DNA of 64,000 nucleotides, from NCBI GenBank assembly GCA_002189035.1, contig NEEC01000011.1, positions 496,001 through 560,000 on the forward strand, written 5' to 3'. This document shows positions 1-11,577 of the stretch, one piece after another (positions within the stretch are counted from its first letter, which is position 1; each line of letters starts with the position of its first letter). The DNA comes from Utricularia gibba (Eukaryota > Streptophyta > Magnoliopsida > Lamiales > Lentibulariaceae). Under the pieces are notes generated by a model. That model saw nothing but the letters and a program-made list of their open reading frames with translations. It did no database searches and had not been told where the DNA came from. The translations under genes were made by a program, and so were the position numbers.

Positions 1-149
1 AAGTCAAAGTCTGACCTCATGCATCACTCCATGACTACCTTTTGACTACCCTAAAGACATGTCTCCCACCCACAATTGTTCCAAGTCACGTACAAGAAAC
101 GAAAAGTCAAAGTCTGACCTCATGCATCACTCCATGACTACCTTTTGAC
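1..149. repeat. 46-bp direct repeat at window start
   Basis: Bases 1-46 and 104-149 are identical. Both copies are followed within 20 bases by a similar ACATGTCTC tract. The copies are separated by 57 bp. No coding potential is visible, so this looks like a short local duplication. Confidence 0.8.
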
Positions 150-519
150 ATGTCTCGGTCAAAGTGTGATAAAAAAGATAGAAAATATATATAAAATAGG
201 AAAATAAGAATTTTCTAATAAAATATAATTACTTATCAATATAATTCCTAATTGAGCGACTTAACACTAGATTAATACATAATAATACCTAATAATAAAC
301 TAGAAAATGACACTTAACACGCCATCTGCTGCTTCATTTCTCATACCTCCTGCCATGTGTTCACCTCTAGAAAAACTTAAATAAAACTATACAAAAATAT
401 TAGGTAAAATACAAGATTTAGGAAAATTATAATAAACTAGATAAAAACCTAAATCTTATATTATAAACTCCAAACTTAATAGTTTGTTATATTTAGACAT
501 AAAAACAACCTAAAACATA
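150..519. other. AT-rich intergenic DNA
   Basis: AT-rich sequence with no open frame of note and no recognisable element ends. I see nothing functional here. Confidence 0.6.
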
Positions 520-960
520 GTAAGTGCCTCCCACTACCCCTCGTGTGTGTGTTCTGAAAATTTTGGTCGCCCCTCCTTTGCAATTCTCTCTCCTCATCCT
601 CTTTCTCTCGCCTACCACTGCCCAAGGCAAGTACATTCTTTGACAAATCTGTTGCTCCTGGCCCTAACTTGTAGATTGCCGCCGTGACAGTGTACTCATT
701 GCCCCCTGTAGCCTGGTGAGTTGCACGAAATCCTAATTTCTTCCTTGACTTTTGGGTTGATGCTAGACTCCAAAATCGGGCTAGACATGGGGTGGGCTAA
801 ACCAAAAGGATTTAGCCCACTAATACACCAAAAATCACATTTTCCCTAATCAAATAAAAATACTTAAAACTATTAAATTAATAACTAAACATAATTAAAA
901 AATTATGATTTTCATATCATAAAAGTAGGAAAATTTGTGTGCTATCATGAATATTTATTG
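520..960 (-). mobile_element. TE-derived segment, inverted partner of 8900-9280
   Basis: The reverse complement of this stretch aligns with the sequence at about 8900-9280. Shared landmarks, read on the minus strand, are a palindromic GGGCTAAATC...GATTTAGCCC motif, a GGGCAATGAGTACA block, GAATGTACTTGCC and a purine-rich GAGAGAGAATT run. The similarity runs over roughly 400 bp with many substitutions. The partner copy is an insertion inside a MULE transposase, so both are likely pieces of one transposable element family, perhaps an LTR. The element ends are not defined and no protein is coded. Confidence 0.6.
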
Positions 961-1774
961 AAATTTTATTTTCAAACATAGACTCAAAAAAACTGAAAAC
1001 AAAAGACAAGTGGATTTTTAAAAATAATACAAAAAGTGGCTTTGGATCTAAGATTCAACTTAATTAAAACTTGTCCATAATTGTGTGTATAAACCTTGAG
1101 AACTGACTTATTTGCGCAAGTTATGGAAGTATCATTCTAAAATAGTGCTACTCGGTGACCATTATAGTATCGTTACTTGTTCAGTGAGATTATAGAAACA
1201 ACAAGTTAATTAGTATTTTACATGCGTCAGAATTTTTTATTTGTAATTTATTTGAATTTTTTTTGTAAATTACCTTACTTATTTTCAAAATGCTTAGATT
1301 TTAGGGCTGAATTTGGTAAATACATGTGTTAGAGGAGAGAGGTTGACAAAATACCATAACTTTCTGTTTTATTGGTGTTTTACATGGATTTAAAATTTTC
1401 ATTTGTAATCTACTAGACCTTTTTGTTCTAATTTGTAAATCACTTACTTTTTTATTTTTCTTTGTAAAAAGACTTAGATCTATAAATTTCTTTGTACAAT
1501 AATGCGAAAATAAGTTTAATACTACAAAAATATATTTTGTTTTATGAAATTCCAACATTTTTTTATATTTACATAATACCCTAATTTTCATTTTTCTTTT
1601 ATAAAATACCATATTTTAATAAATTCTAATTATTCTTTAAATTCCAATTATTATATAATAATAATAACCTAATTTAAATTAATATTGAATTCATAATTTA
1701 ATAGAATTATAAAATATCTATTAATTCACTTTTTTAAAAAAATTATTGGATTGCCTGTCTAGTTTAACAACCAG
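961..1774. other. AT-rich intergenic DNA
   Basis: Low-complexity AT-rich DNA. The 103-residue minus-strand frame in it is Lys/Phe/Ile-rich and typical of chance frames in such sequence. No feature is supported. Confidence 0.6.
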
Positions 1775-1870
1775 CACCCAAAGCTGGGCGCTGCGCACAT
1801 GATTACTCCCCCAGCTGGGTGTTGTGTGCATAGTAAGTGCCGCCCACCTGGGCGCTGCATCCGTGGCATG
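1775..1870. repeat. GC-rich degenerate 35-bp tandem repeat
   Basis: Three imperfect units of about 35 bp, each carrying CCCA..CTGGG(C/T)G(C/T)TG, lie in otherwise very AT-rich DNA. The units share a GTGCAT/GCGCAC segment. Each can pair CCCAGCTGGG-like arms, so short stem-loops are possible. No role is known. Confidence 0.5.
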
Positions 1871-2587
1871 ATATTTGATACGGAGCTTTTGAAGTGTATG
1901 GTGATTATTGGATAGACCATGTAATAATCTAATTATTTAAATAAAAAATAAAATGATAATAATAAATGAAAAGTACCTTATTTATTTTTCACCAACTATT
2001 CTTCTTCTTTTACTCCTCTTCTACTCTTCTATTCTTCTCTTCTCATTACACTAACAATTTTCATTTTCTAACCGTTGATACCAGTATAAGTTCCAACAAA
2101 ATCAAGGTATATAAATTCTTTTTTCCTTTTTTTATAGTTTTACTACATAGAAAGACATCTTTTAGTGTTTTGATGATCACTAAATTATGTAATTATGATT
2201 AATTAGCATAGATATTTTTTTGATCTTATTGATTTGAAAAATTAATGATTGATTGTTTTGTTCAACCTTTTTTCTTGTTTTATATTTTTAGAAATTGTTT
2301 TTAAATTTTTTTGAATTTTTTAAATTACTCTATTTTTATCAATAAAAAAGTGTTCAATTTTTTATATATGTAAATCACTATAAATATTTTTTCCATTTGA
2401 TTTATTTTTTAAAATAACTATAAATGGTTTGAATAATTTATATTTGATTTATTTGAATTCTTAAAGATTTTTTCAAAAAAAAACTTTTCAATTTCTAATT
2501 ATTAATTTTTTTATTATTATATGTTTTTTAATATTTTGAAAATCAATGTGACAGATGAGTATTGGAGACAAGATCAGATAAATATAT
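1871..2587. other. T-rich intergenic DNA
   Basis: Strongly T-rich plus strand with short pyrimidine runs (for example 1995-2045). The short frames here are low complexity. Nothing is recognised. Confidence 0.6.
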
Positions 2588-3318
2588 ATGATGTCAACGA
2601 ATTTTGTTATTGCAAATAAGGAAGGTAATGAAAAAATGTCAGATGAGCCATCACGTAGTGGTTGCTCCCGTGCTTTTACAGTTAGCACAGAGCATTTTAG
2701 ATATGGGTTGAGATTACCAATTCAATCGTTCATCGAGTCTTTGCTTTGTTCGGTGCAAGTTCCTTTATTTCATTTGACATCGGCTTCCATTGGTAATATC
2801 ATTTCATTTATGAAGTTGTGCGAGAATGAAGGATTCCCACTTAGTGTAGTGCATTTTTTAGTATTACAAAGTGTTCAAGAGTTGCTCATTCAAATCATTT
2901 TACAATATGATCAAAGGCAAGAATCAAGATTGTAAGAGGTTTGAGAGATTCTCATGGAGAATGGTGGACTAGTTTCGTATGAATCATTCCACCAGAAGAC
3001 ATGAGGATTAGGATACCTAGACAGCTTTTGACCACATCAAATATTGGAAAACCATCTGGTAAGAATTTTTTTTACATATTTTGTCATTTCATGTTTTCAT
3101 TAAACTTTTGTATTCTTGTTATTGTATCCTAAGGTATCCAACTCTTGGATAAATATGATAAAGAATGTCTAAAAGCATTGATAGTGGGAAAGGACATGTG
3201 ATGGATGGATGTCAAACCATCAACTGTAACTAAGAAAGGTTCATTCCATATATGGTGTGGCACTTCTCGGAAGACTATGCAGACTGAATCTCAATAGCAA
3301 CCTGTTGAAGAAGAGAAT
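2588..3318 (+). pseudogene. Relic of plant mobile-element N-terminal domain
   Basis: The frame at 2588-2935 contains FRYGLRLPIQSF followed by a segment in which the order ...SVQVPLFHLTS...FMKLCENEGF... resembles the domain annotated in plants as 'putative transposase, gypsy type', where F(R/L)xG(L/M)xLP and a later 'xxLCExxG' recur. The match is by eye and partial. Downstream (2936-3060 and 3133-3240) similar-looking codons continue, but stop codons interrupt them. It lies just upstream of the HAD-phosphatase relic on the same strand, so the two may once have been one transcript. Function is not assignable, and this is most likely a decayed element. Confidence 0.4.
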
Positions 3319-4330
3319 TTGGCATATTATAGAGTGTATTATGAGAACAATGTAGGTTTGTCTACTTCACAACAAATGGAGGAGAATGATATTGCTCAGA
3401 TGCGTTTACAGTTTCTAGCAACCAAGGATGAAATTGAGGAGCTGAGGGAAACTATATATCAATATGAATCAAGATTTCCAATATTTATTACGGAGGATGA
3501 CAACTTGAGACCTAAGAAATTAATCATCTTAGATAGTAACAGTTTGCTAGCAGATGTTGTGTACATGGATAAGACGAGCAATGGGAAGGCCTGACTTCAT
3601 TGTTGAACGGCAAGTAGATAAATAGTATAATACATTTTATTATCCTAATAATTTATACTAATGATGTTCATTTTCGTGCCGTAGTTTACATAAGACCAGA
3701 CTGTATCGATTTCTTGGATTGGTGCATGAAAATGTTCGACATTGCATTTTGGTCCTCGTGTCGAGAGTAAGTTTCACAAGTACTCCTACTTTCACTTTTC
3801 ATTGCATTAAAGCATTTATAACTTTGATTGTTTTGCAATGATCTGGTGCGTAAAATAGTTCACTACATTCTGTCAAGTTGCAGTCATAAAGCACTTGTAT
3901 TTTGTTGGGGGTATAAGTCAATGCACCGACACTGGAAGATGTATTGATGGGAGCTTCAGCACCATTAAGTTTAAAGACCTACGTCAGATTTGGAATAATG
4001 CTAAAGCGTTTAGAAATCATTACAATCTAAGTAACACATTATTGATTGATGATTCACTAGAGAAATCGCTTCTAAATCCGATAATGAACTTATCATTTTC
4101 TTTCAATATTGTAGAATTTACTTGTGTTGAGTATTGTTACTATATTCACACGTAAATAATGCAATATTTCCTTTTCTTACAAGGTGACTCAAAGGGATGA
4201 CAATGCATTATAGAGCAATGGATACATGCGATTGTTTTTTGAAGGATTATATGAAACAGACGATGTGCCTAACTATATGAAAATGTTTCGATATGGTCCA
4301 TCACCAATTGAAGAAAGTCATGAGCATTGG
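3319..4330 (+). pseudogene. FCP1/NIF-like HAD phosphatase relic, introns retained
   Basis: Blocks in order match plant FCP1-homology (NLI-interacting-factor-like) HAD phosphatases. RPKKLIILDSNSLLADVV (3505-3560) is motif I in the D-x-N form. VYIRPDCIDFLDWCMKMFD plus FWSSC lies at 3686-3770. HKALVFCW is at 3888-3912. CTDTGR and KFKDLRQIWNN lead to LLIDDSLEKSLLNP (about 4040-4080), the second acidic motif. ETDDVPNYMK lies at 4255-4285. Between blocks are plausible GT...AG introns, e.g. acceptor GCCGTAG at 3679-3685 and donor GAGAGTAAG near 3770, so this is not a processed copy. A frame change near 3580-3610 and stops in several blocks argue against a working enzyme. An N-terminal stretch (3340-3480) is Glu/Gln-rich and may be coiled. 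The family dephosphorylates phosphoserine targets; no activity is expected here. Confidence 0.6.
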
Positions 4331-4489
4331 GAAATTTAAAAATATTATAAAAAATCAATATATACAGTATGCTTTATTCGAAAAATTTTATTATGGAATC
4401 TGTTATCATGTTGGGAATAAAATTTTTACAAAAAAATACATATTAATTAAAAGAATGTTAGCATGTAATACTTAAAAATAATATACAAG

Positions 4490-5600
4490 TAATACAATAA
4501 TTTTATCATATTTTTGATTATATAAGAATACAATGATTATAATCATCAAATATTATATTGTTTGTAAATATGTATAAATTTTTTAAAAAATTACATTTAG
4601 TGATCTTAATTCCTACATACTTATTATCATTTATAATTCTTTATTTATTTATCTTTAATACTATTTTAAAATTCAAAATATATTATTTATATTAACTACA
4701 AAATAAAACATAGCGAGATAAAGAAATATAAATCCATAAAATTTATATGAACAAGAATAAGAATATAATGATTATAATTATCAAATCTTATATTATTTTT
4801 AATATGTAGAAATTTAAAATTATTATATTTAGTAATTTTATTTCTTACCTAATTATTATCTAATATAATCCTTTATTTATTTATTTTTAATGCTAATTTT
4901 AAACATTATAGTAGTTGTACAAATTTTTATTAAATTTTTTGTTTGATAAGATAAATTTATATAAATATTTATTATCTCGAAAAAAGGACAAGTTTATTCT
5001 ATTAATCTTTATTCATCATCTTAATTTGTATACAAATATTCTTGGTTTATATTTAGATTTTTACATTTCAATTTTTATAAAAAACATTTTCAAAATGTAT
5101 TATTTATATTAACTATAAAATAAAACATAGATATATAAATAAATATAAATCCATAAAATTTATATGAACAAGAATAAGAATAAGAATATAATAATTATAA
5201 TTATCAAATAATATATTATTTGCAATATGTAGAAATTTTAAAAAATTATATTTAATAATTTTATTTCTTACCTAATTATTATCTTATATAATCCTTTATT
5301 TATTTATCTTTAACATTGTTTGTAAACTTTATAGTATTTGTACAAATTTTTATTAAATTTTTATTTGATAATAGAAATTTATATAAATATTTATTATCTC
5401 GAAAAAAGGACAGGTTTATTCTATTAATCTTTATTTATTAAGAATTATACAAATATTCTTGGTTTATGTTTAGATTTTTACGTTTACGCTTTTTATAAAA
5501 ACAATTTTCAAAATGTATTATTTATATTAACTATATAATAAAACGTAAAAATATGAATCCATAAAATTTATATGAACAAGAATAGGAATATGACAACATA
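4490..5600. repeat. AT-rich tandem repeat, ~410-bp unit
   Basis: A landmark block reading AATCCATAAAATTTATATGA recurs at 4731, 5148 and 5556, giving spacings of 417 and 408 bp. Another, TTATTATCTCGAAAAAAGGA, is seen near 4970 and 5390. There are about two full units plus partial units at both ends, with a more diverged copy at about 4490-4690. The few small frames inside are chance. The array looks like local satellite-type amplification. Confidence 0.75.
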
Positions 5601-5649
5601 ATTCATGATTCTATAATTTATTTATGTTTTCCTAGCTTAAATGTATGTT

Positions 5650-6335
5650 TTACGATTTCAAAAAGGGAAGCATGATGTAATCGCGTTGCTTGATTATGAA
5701 CCATAGTCTTTTCAGAGAATGGCACTTGAGTTGAGTAGAAAAGGGACAACGATAGTAGACCATCCGAAGTAGTTGCCCTTGGCTCTGTGGGTTATTCTCT
5801 CTCGAATGATGAATGTATGTAAGTTGGATTAGCAGGCGAGAGTACATTGGTTGGAAGGATATTGTCTTTCGTGACATATGTGTCTTCTTTGTAAATTTCT
5901 GTAACTTTTGACTTTCACCTTCCTCTTTGCTGAAAATCTACCGATCCTCTAAACCTGGTTGTTTGCTCACGACCCAAATTTGTTCTTTTCTTGATGGGTC
6001 AAGAACCAGCTTGAATGTTGATTCTGCCAATTGACTCTCATCATGTACAGGGCGAACTTCACATTTGTATGTATTCATTAAGTTTGATGTCAGGTAATAC
6101 TCACTTGTTTTCAGTATAGGATTTAAACGGAATTGATGACAACCCTGTGGAATAAAATATTAATTAGATTGATGATTCCTAAATAATAGTACTAAATAAT
6201 TTTACAGAGCTTACCATTTGCGGATGAGAACAAAGATATTTGCCTATTTGCCATATACCACAGTCACAAGTTTGATCTCGAACATTGACTCTTTATATTC
6301 GCGTGGAATGTTGTCCCCAAGATTGCGTCTAACAT
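5650..6335 (-). pseudogene. MULE transposase C-terminal relic with SWIM-like zinc finger
   Basis: Read on the minus strand, 6290-6230 codes CDCGIWQIGKYLCSHPQM. Cys-x-Cys...Cys-x-His is the SWIM zinc-finger spacing found near the C-terminus of Mutator-like transposases. A plausible intron follows, with the AG at about 6147, and then GCHQFRLNP, running into the open frame that ends at 5650. The rest of the transposase lies at higher coordinates on the same strand (7900-8862, 10255-11577). This fragment is separated from it by the 1.2-kb LTR-like repeat. SWIM fingers bind DNA or protein partners in this family. No intact open frame joins the parts, so it is dead. Confidence 0.6.
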
Positions 6336-6414
6336 GTTTGCCTATTCACATCATATGATATGCATTTAAGTAGTGTTAACTAATTCGACACTTCATGATA
6401 TTTCACATGGATTT

Positions 6415-7626
6415 TGTGTCCCAAGGGAATCCCTTTTTTCTGCCGTAATAGTGACTCTAATAAACGAAAAATTATGCAATGTTGTTAACGTAAATCTTCC
6501 TATCAAATAAATTTATAACTTAATACACGTTCAAGTATAAAACAATTATGAGCATAGTGATTAGGGTCGAACACGAAGAGCAAGTGCTTGCTATGTGAAA
6601 ATTAATGCATGAAACTAGTGTCACGTTGGTAAAATTGGTCTTAGCTAGGACTAAAGCAGAACTAAAACGAAATACAGTAAAAAAAAGTAATCAGTTCTGA
6701 AGCTCGGTTGTTTCTAGAATGGAATGGGTGATGCCTTGGGAGTCCTAGGGGATGTATGCTCATCATTAAACAAGCTCATACAAATCACAAATCATATAAC
6801 TAACTCACAAGGTCTAGGTCTACCCGGACTCTTGTTTTTCCCCCTAATCTTTGGTCTACCTCTAATTAGGGTTGTTAAGTTGGGTTTCACTACTTCCCCC
6901 TCTTGGATCTATCCAGGTTTGTTAAGGAAGTGGCGTGACTTATGGTTGTTTAGATCTAAAGATTGATTAACATGTTTCTCCCCTTTTTACCCCAATACAC
7001 CCCTAAGTACTTAGCCACTCATACTTGAGACAAACGAAAATAGAAAAAAAAACATCATCCACAATACATTCATGTCTCAATCGACTACTAGAAGATAAAC
7101 AAGTAGGAAACTGAAATGTTCGACAGAAAGCTAGAAAACGTCGCCAGCTAATCTTAGCTAGGAGTAATAATCTTTGGAAAACAGAAAATAATCTTCAAGC
7201 ATCAGTTTAGTTCCTGTTCGTGTTCCTCCTTCTTCCTCCCCAAAAAACCCTCTCCAGAAAGTTGTTCGTGAGTCTCCAAGGGGAGATTTGCCTTCTCTCT
7301 CATCTTTCGTTCCTTTTTGTCCAAAATCTCCCTTTTTCCTTTTTGGATTTTGTGTGTACCACTTTTCAGACTTTTGGACTCATCTTCTACCACTACACTG
7401 TGCATATTAGGCTCATTGGGATTCGTGTTGCGACCTGCACTACATTGCTCGAATAAAACTATTATAAGGTTGAGAGTAAATCATAGATTTAGTCCCAACA
7501 AAGACTTAAATAACACAATTGCGGTACTTATGCGCAAAAATATAAAAGTAAATAGTAAAACTAAATTTTTGTAGCACAATATTAATCTTTTCCATGCACT
7601 CAATCACTTAAAAATATGTGTTATCA
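6415..7626 (-). mobile_element. LTR-like repeat, copy 1 (with 22313-23519)
   Basis: About 1.2 kb aligns in direct orientation with 22313-23519. Shared blocks include GAGCATAGTGATTAGGGTCG, AGTGTCACGTTG, CCCCTAATCTTTGGTCTACC and an AAAAATATGTGTTATCA end. Read on the minus strand it begins TGATAACACATATTTTT. Copy 2 abuts a primer-binding-site-like sequence, so both are called LTRs of one copia-like family. Here the lower end (near TGTGTCCC, 6415) is poorly conserved. No clear target duplication or polypurine tract is seen, so this may be a solo LTR. It lies between the MULE core and its zinc-finger end. Confidence 0.55.
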
Positions 7627-7899
7627 CATTATGCTACAACGACACTAGACTTGTCCTCAAGTCCTAACTAAGACTAACAGGAGTTAGATTCAGAATGCAG
7701 GAATTGAAAGGGTGCCAGTGTGCAAGACGGGTAATCACTCAAGCATACAGGTGAGTTTCATCAAAATAAGTGCCTTCAAAGATTAAATAAGCTAACATGA
7801 CATAGTTAGACTTTCAATGGGATACTAGTGGTCTCTTTTCATTTCTTCCTCTCTTTACTTTTTTTTCATTTTGTACAGAGATCAAGAGTAGGGAAATTT

Positions 7900-8862
7900 C
7901 CAAGCTTAACTCAGGCAATTTGGAGGTCACCTACAAAGTTGTGGTAACATTAAAAATTATTCAATAATGAAACTCAATTGCAACTCATCTAACCTTTGCA
8001 AGTGCAGTTGGAGGTAAACATCTTGCTGATCATTAAATGTTATTCATACATTTAACATGATTTGTAGTCATGAGCATGTGCCTATATTTTAAGAAAACAT
8101 GTTAGCTAAAGTAAGTAAAATTAACAAAAAAACTGTTTATTGAAGTCCACCATCATAAAGCAATGTCCACTCCTTTTTGGATATTTTTTCTAAATGGTGA
8201 TAGGACTCAATCGAATGTCTTGCTATCTTGCTTATGGCCATACTAAAATCAGTGTTCTAGCAAAGGAAGCTCTTTTGATTCATTGTCCCAAACCTTTTGA
8301 TTTCGAATGAACATGCGACATATAATTTTTTCTTATATGGAAGTTGTACCATTGATGTATGGCATAGGGAGAGCTAAAACGCTTGTAATTGTCATAAGCA
8401 CCAATAATCCCAGAGGCACGATCAGAGATAATATATATATCTTTCTTTTGACGAATAACATGATTGACAAGATTTTGGGAGAAAACTTCCCAATGCTCAG
8501 TTGATTCTCCATATGTCAATGCATAGGCGTTTGGGAAGACACAATTGCTAGCATCAACAGCAATGCAAACCAAAAACTTGTAGTTGTATCGTCTGTACAA
8601 CTGAGTGGCGTCAACACAAAGCATAGGTCGACAATATCGAAATCCTTCAATAGAAAACCCAAAAGCCAGAACACATTTCGCAACACCTTCCCATCTAGAT
8701 CACCACCATGATGTCATATCACAGTTGTGCCTGGGTTTTGAATAAGATCTCTTAGATATCGTGGTAGCTCAGTAGTAGAATTTTCCCATATTCCATAGAG
8801 AATCTCAAAGGCTCTAGTTATACAAGCCGATGCCTGCTAATAGGATATCTCATAATGCCATT
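7900..8862 (-). pseudogene. MULE transposase core (DDE region)
   Basis: Minus-strand coding blocks match Mutator-like transposases. EISY...AFEILYGIWE and LPRYLRDLIQNPGTTV lie at about 8860-8700. FGFSIEGFRYCRP runs into MLCVDATQLYRRYNYKFLV (from 8624). AVDAS.......AYALTYGE.TEHW follows, then IISDRASGI and a HQWYNFHIRKN block in place of the usual CxxH. Beyond the stop at 8280 comes LEKISKKEWTLLYDGG (about 8190-8140) and LPPTALA (about 8010). The first two catalytic aspartates (CVDAT and ISDR) are visible. A stop (TGA) follows NPGTTVI and the frame shifts before FGFSIEG. This is cut-and-paste transposase debris. Confidence 0.8.
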
Positions 8863-10254
8863 ACTGCTTTACATAGGGTTATAGAAACTTAACATTTATA
8901 TATAATTTTCATGTTTTTAGGATATGAAAATCATGAGTTTTTAATCATGTTTAGTTGTTTATTTTACAGTTTTAAGTATTTTTATATATAATTTTGAAAA
9001 ATGTGATTTTTGGTGTGTTATTGGGCTAAATCCTTTGATTTAGCCCACCCATGCTCTAACCCAATTTTGAGCCCAACAGCTACCCGAAAATCATGGATGG
9101 AAAAGTCAAGAATTTCATGTAAGTTACTGTGCAGCAGGAGGCAATGAATACATTGTCCCGACAGTAGTTTGCAAGTCAAGGGCAGGAGCAGTAGAACTGT
9201 TAGAGAATGTACTTGTCTTGAGCAGTGGGAGGTGAGAGAAAGTGAGAGGAGAGAGAATCATAAGGGGACAACGCGTTTTTCAGAATACACACAGGGGGAT
9301 TTTCCCTCCAACATTCATCAGCCTCCAACGGCGGGGAGAACGACTTCTCCACCAACAACAACACCTCCAACACGAAGAACACCGACCAGAAGAGGAGAAG
9401 GAGAACTTCATCCTCAAGAATAGCATCAGAACCAGTTCAGCGCTATTGTTCCGGTCCAGAAACAGTAGCAGACGGAAACCAGACTTCTTACTGCTTTTTT
9501 TTTGTTTGTTAATGTTTTCAGTTTCTGCAACCAACTTCTACACAATGTTCTTGACATTCTCTCTATTTTATGTTAATGTCATTACTTTTTACCTTCCAAA
9601 TATGAGTAGCTAGAACCTTATGAATGTCTTAAGGTGAAGCATGTTTGTGTGGGTCTAGGATTCTTAGTAAAATTCATCATTGTTTCTTAGTTCTTGTTTC
9701 TATTATTTCATGGGTAGACATAAGGAGGGGAACAAGTAACTTCGCAACTAAGAAGCTTGGTTTAGAGGTAGATCAACAAATCAAGGCGGGCGCAGTAGAT
9801 GTTAGTTCGGGGTAGAAATAGTAGAACCGGGTAGACCTAGTTCTATATACTTTGTATGCAGGTAGACCTAATTGTAAGGTTGGTGATGACATTGGGGACT
9901 AACTTAGCCGAAAATATGACAAATGACCTGGGTAGACTTAGCTTATTTGAAGTTGTGAATGTAGGAACATGGCAATTTAAGTTAGACATTTTAGCACTAC
10001 ACCACTTGCAGATTCTTAAGGCATCTTCGTATTATTCTGAGTTAGAACCAGTTCTTGATACCTTTAACGTTAAGATCTGATATTGTTTATTGATCTGTTT
10101 GCCGAACTTGTTTATCGTCGTTGGTCCGAGCTTAGACTAAGACTTACGGTTATTCTGAATTGTGCACTATAAATTTGTATCAGATCGACCCCGACATCTA
10201 CTATACAAGTTTTCTAAATTTGTATTTTGTGTAGATTAGAGACTATAAATTTAT
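8863..10254 (+). mobile_element. ~1.4-kb insertion splitting the MULE transposase
   Basis: On the minus strand the MULE coding sequence reads up to about NFGI at 10256 and resumes with YEISY at about 8860. These two half-motifs belong side by side in the family, so the intervening ~1.4 kb is an insert. Its 8900-9280 part is the inverted partner of 520-960. The rest has a GC-richer, purine-rich leader-like stretch (9240-9480) and repeated GGTAGACCTA motifs (9830-9860). Three overlapping frames at 9169-9613 are chance frames in this segment. It is probably a solo LTR or non-autonomous retroelement. Exact ends and target duplication could not be fixed. Confidence 0.5.
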
Positions 10255-10740
10255 TTGATACCGAAGTTTGCTTTTATTGCAACGATATGCTAAAATTTTC
10301 GTTTATCACCATCCAAAAGTGCAACCAAACGTGGTACAATAAACTTAATTATAAGGTTAATGTTGGATGTCACAATATCAACTGTGACATCGCATGTATG
10401 TGGTTCTACAAGCTTCAAGATCTTCCAAGTATCAGATCGTGTTTGAAATCCTGAACAGAGATAGAATGGACAATTAGAAGTTTTTTATTTCGTTTGACGA
10501 CAAATGCAAGCATATGTCTTTTTATCACTTGCCACCAAGCGGGTCTCTCGATGTGCTATAGAAGTATTGTAAAGAGCAACTGCATCAATATCATCAGCAT
10601 ACAAGAAGTCCAATCGATCTGGTGATTCAATTTGAGTTTCAAAACACGTTTTTGATGGATGATCAGAAATCACCGAAATTTCATTATTCGCAAAGTCAGA
10701 TTCATTGATATTCGAGGGATCATTATCAACATACATTGCC
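10255..10740 (-). pseudogene. MULE transposase, N-terminal zinc-finger part
   Basis: On the minus strand, 10430-10330 reads WKILKLVEPHTCDVTVDIV followed by IIKFIVPRLVALLDGD. This matches the MULE region where a C2HC-type zinc finger (ending ...HTC) precedes the 'FIAexIVpxL' stretch. The frame at 10736-10485 carries an acidic segment (DNDPSNINESDFAN) and ends ...YACICRQTK, as in the spacer between the N-terminal domain and the finger. Stops and frame changes separate the blocks. Confidence 0.6.
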
Positions 10741-11274
10741 CCTTGAACTCAAACTCTTCAATAGGGGCCATTGAGGTCTCATAAGTTTGATTTACATGGC
10801 CTCTGTTATCATATATTTCATCTGAAACATATTAATGATCACCTAAAATAAAAGTTTAAAATATGAACTATTATATGGAAAATAGTAATGTTAAAAAATA
10901 GAAATAGATAAGAGAATCTAACCAACACAAGAATGTGAAGATGGGTGCATAATTTCTCATATTTTATTTAAAAAAAATCGAAAGTCAAACAAAACATATC
11001 ATTTCATTTGACTCTAATTTTCAATATGTATAAAATTCTGAAAATGTTGATTTTTATAAAATATTCAAAATATTACTAAAATGGTATGTTCTTGAAAGAA
11101 TTCTAACCATAACGAGACGAAGGCTCCCAATAAGGATCAAATGGTGCATCCAAGACTTGTGTCGGATAACTGCTATTGTTGCAGCCCTCGTTAGTTTGTT
11201 CGTTCAGGTTAAACCTCCAATCTGCAATTGTAGAATTTCATGCCATTTTATATCACAACTTATGACATAAAACC
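10741..11274. other. Spacer between MULE N-terminal blocks
   Basis: No clear coding match. It may be MULE intron sequence or decayed exon, because it lies between the 11577-11275 frame and the 10736 frame on the same strand. AT-rich. Confidence 0.4.
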
Positions 11275-11577
11275 TCAAAATTCAATTCCATACTCCGAAT
11301 TGGTAGGTGATAAAATATAACATAATACGTCATTACTTGAAATCTCCGTAAAATTTGCATTTCCGGATTCCACATCATAGAACTTTGCATTTAAGGCAAA
11401 TTGAAAATGTAAAGGTGATATTTGAAGGGTCTCACCTATAATTTCAATAAGTTTATCCAGAGTAGATGTGTATTTAACTTTGATGATTTTCACAGAGTCT
11501 CTATCATATGCAACGTATCCAGATGCATTTTGAATTAGATTTTCTCCGTTGAACTCTTTGACAAAAACCTTACTCAT
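11275..11577 (-). pseudogene. MULE N-terminal PB1-like domain frame
   Basis: A 100-codon frame starts MSKVFVKEFNGENLIQN and continues with a ubiquitin/PB1-like pattern (VKYTSTLDKLIEIIGETL ... NDVLCYILSP). Plant MULE transposases often begin with such a domain of about 100 residues before the acidic spacer and zinc finger. Those occur in the right order downstream on the same strand. The ATG at 11577 is a natural start. The frame is open but is cut off from the rest of the protein by stops, so I call it part of the dead element. Confidence 0.55.

Noticed and set aside
9169-9613. Four overlapping frames on both strands in a GC-richer patch
   Set aside because: They lie in the insert that splits the MULE, have no family pattern, and overlap each other; their composition alone explains them.
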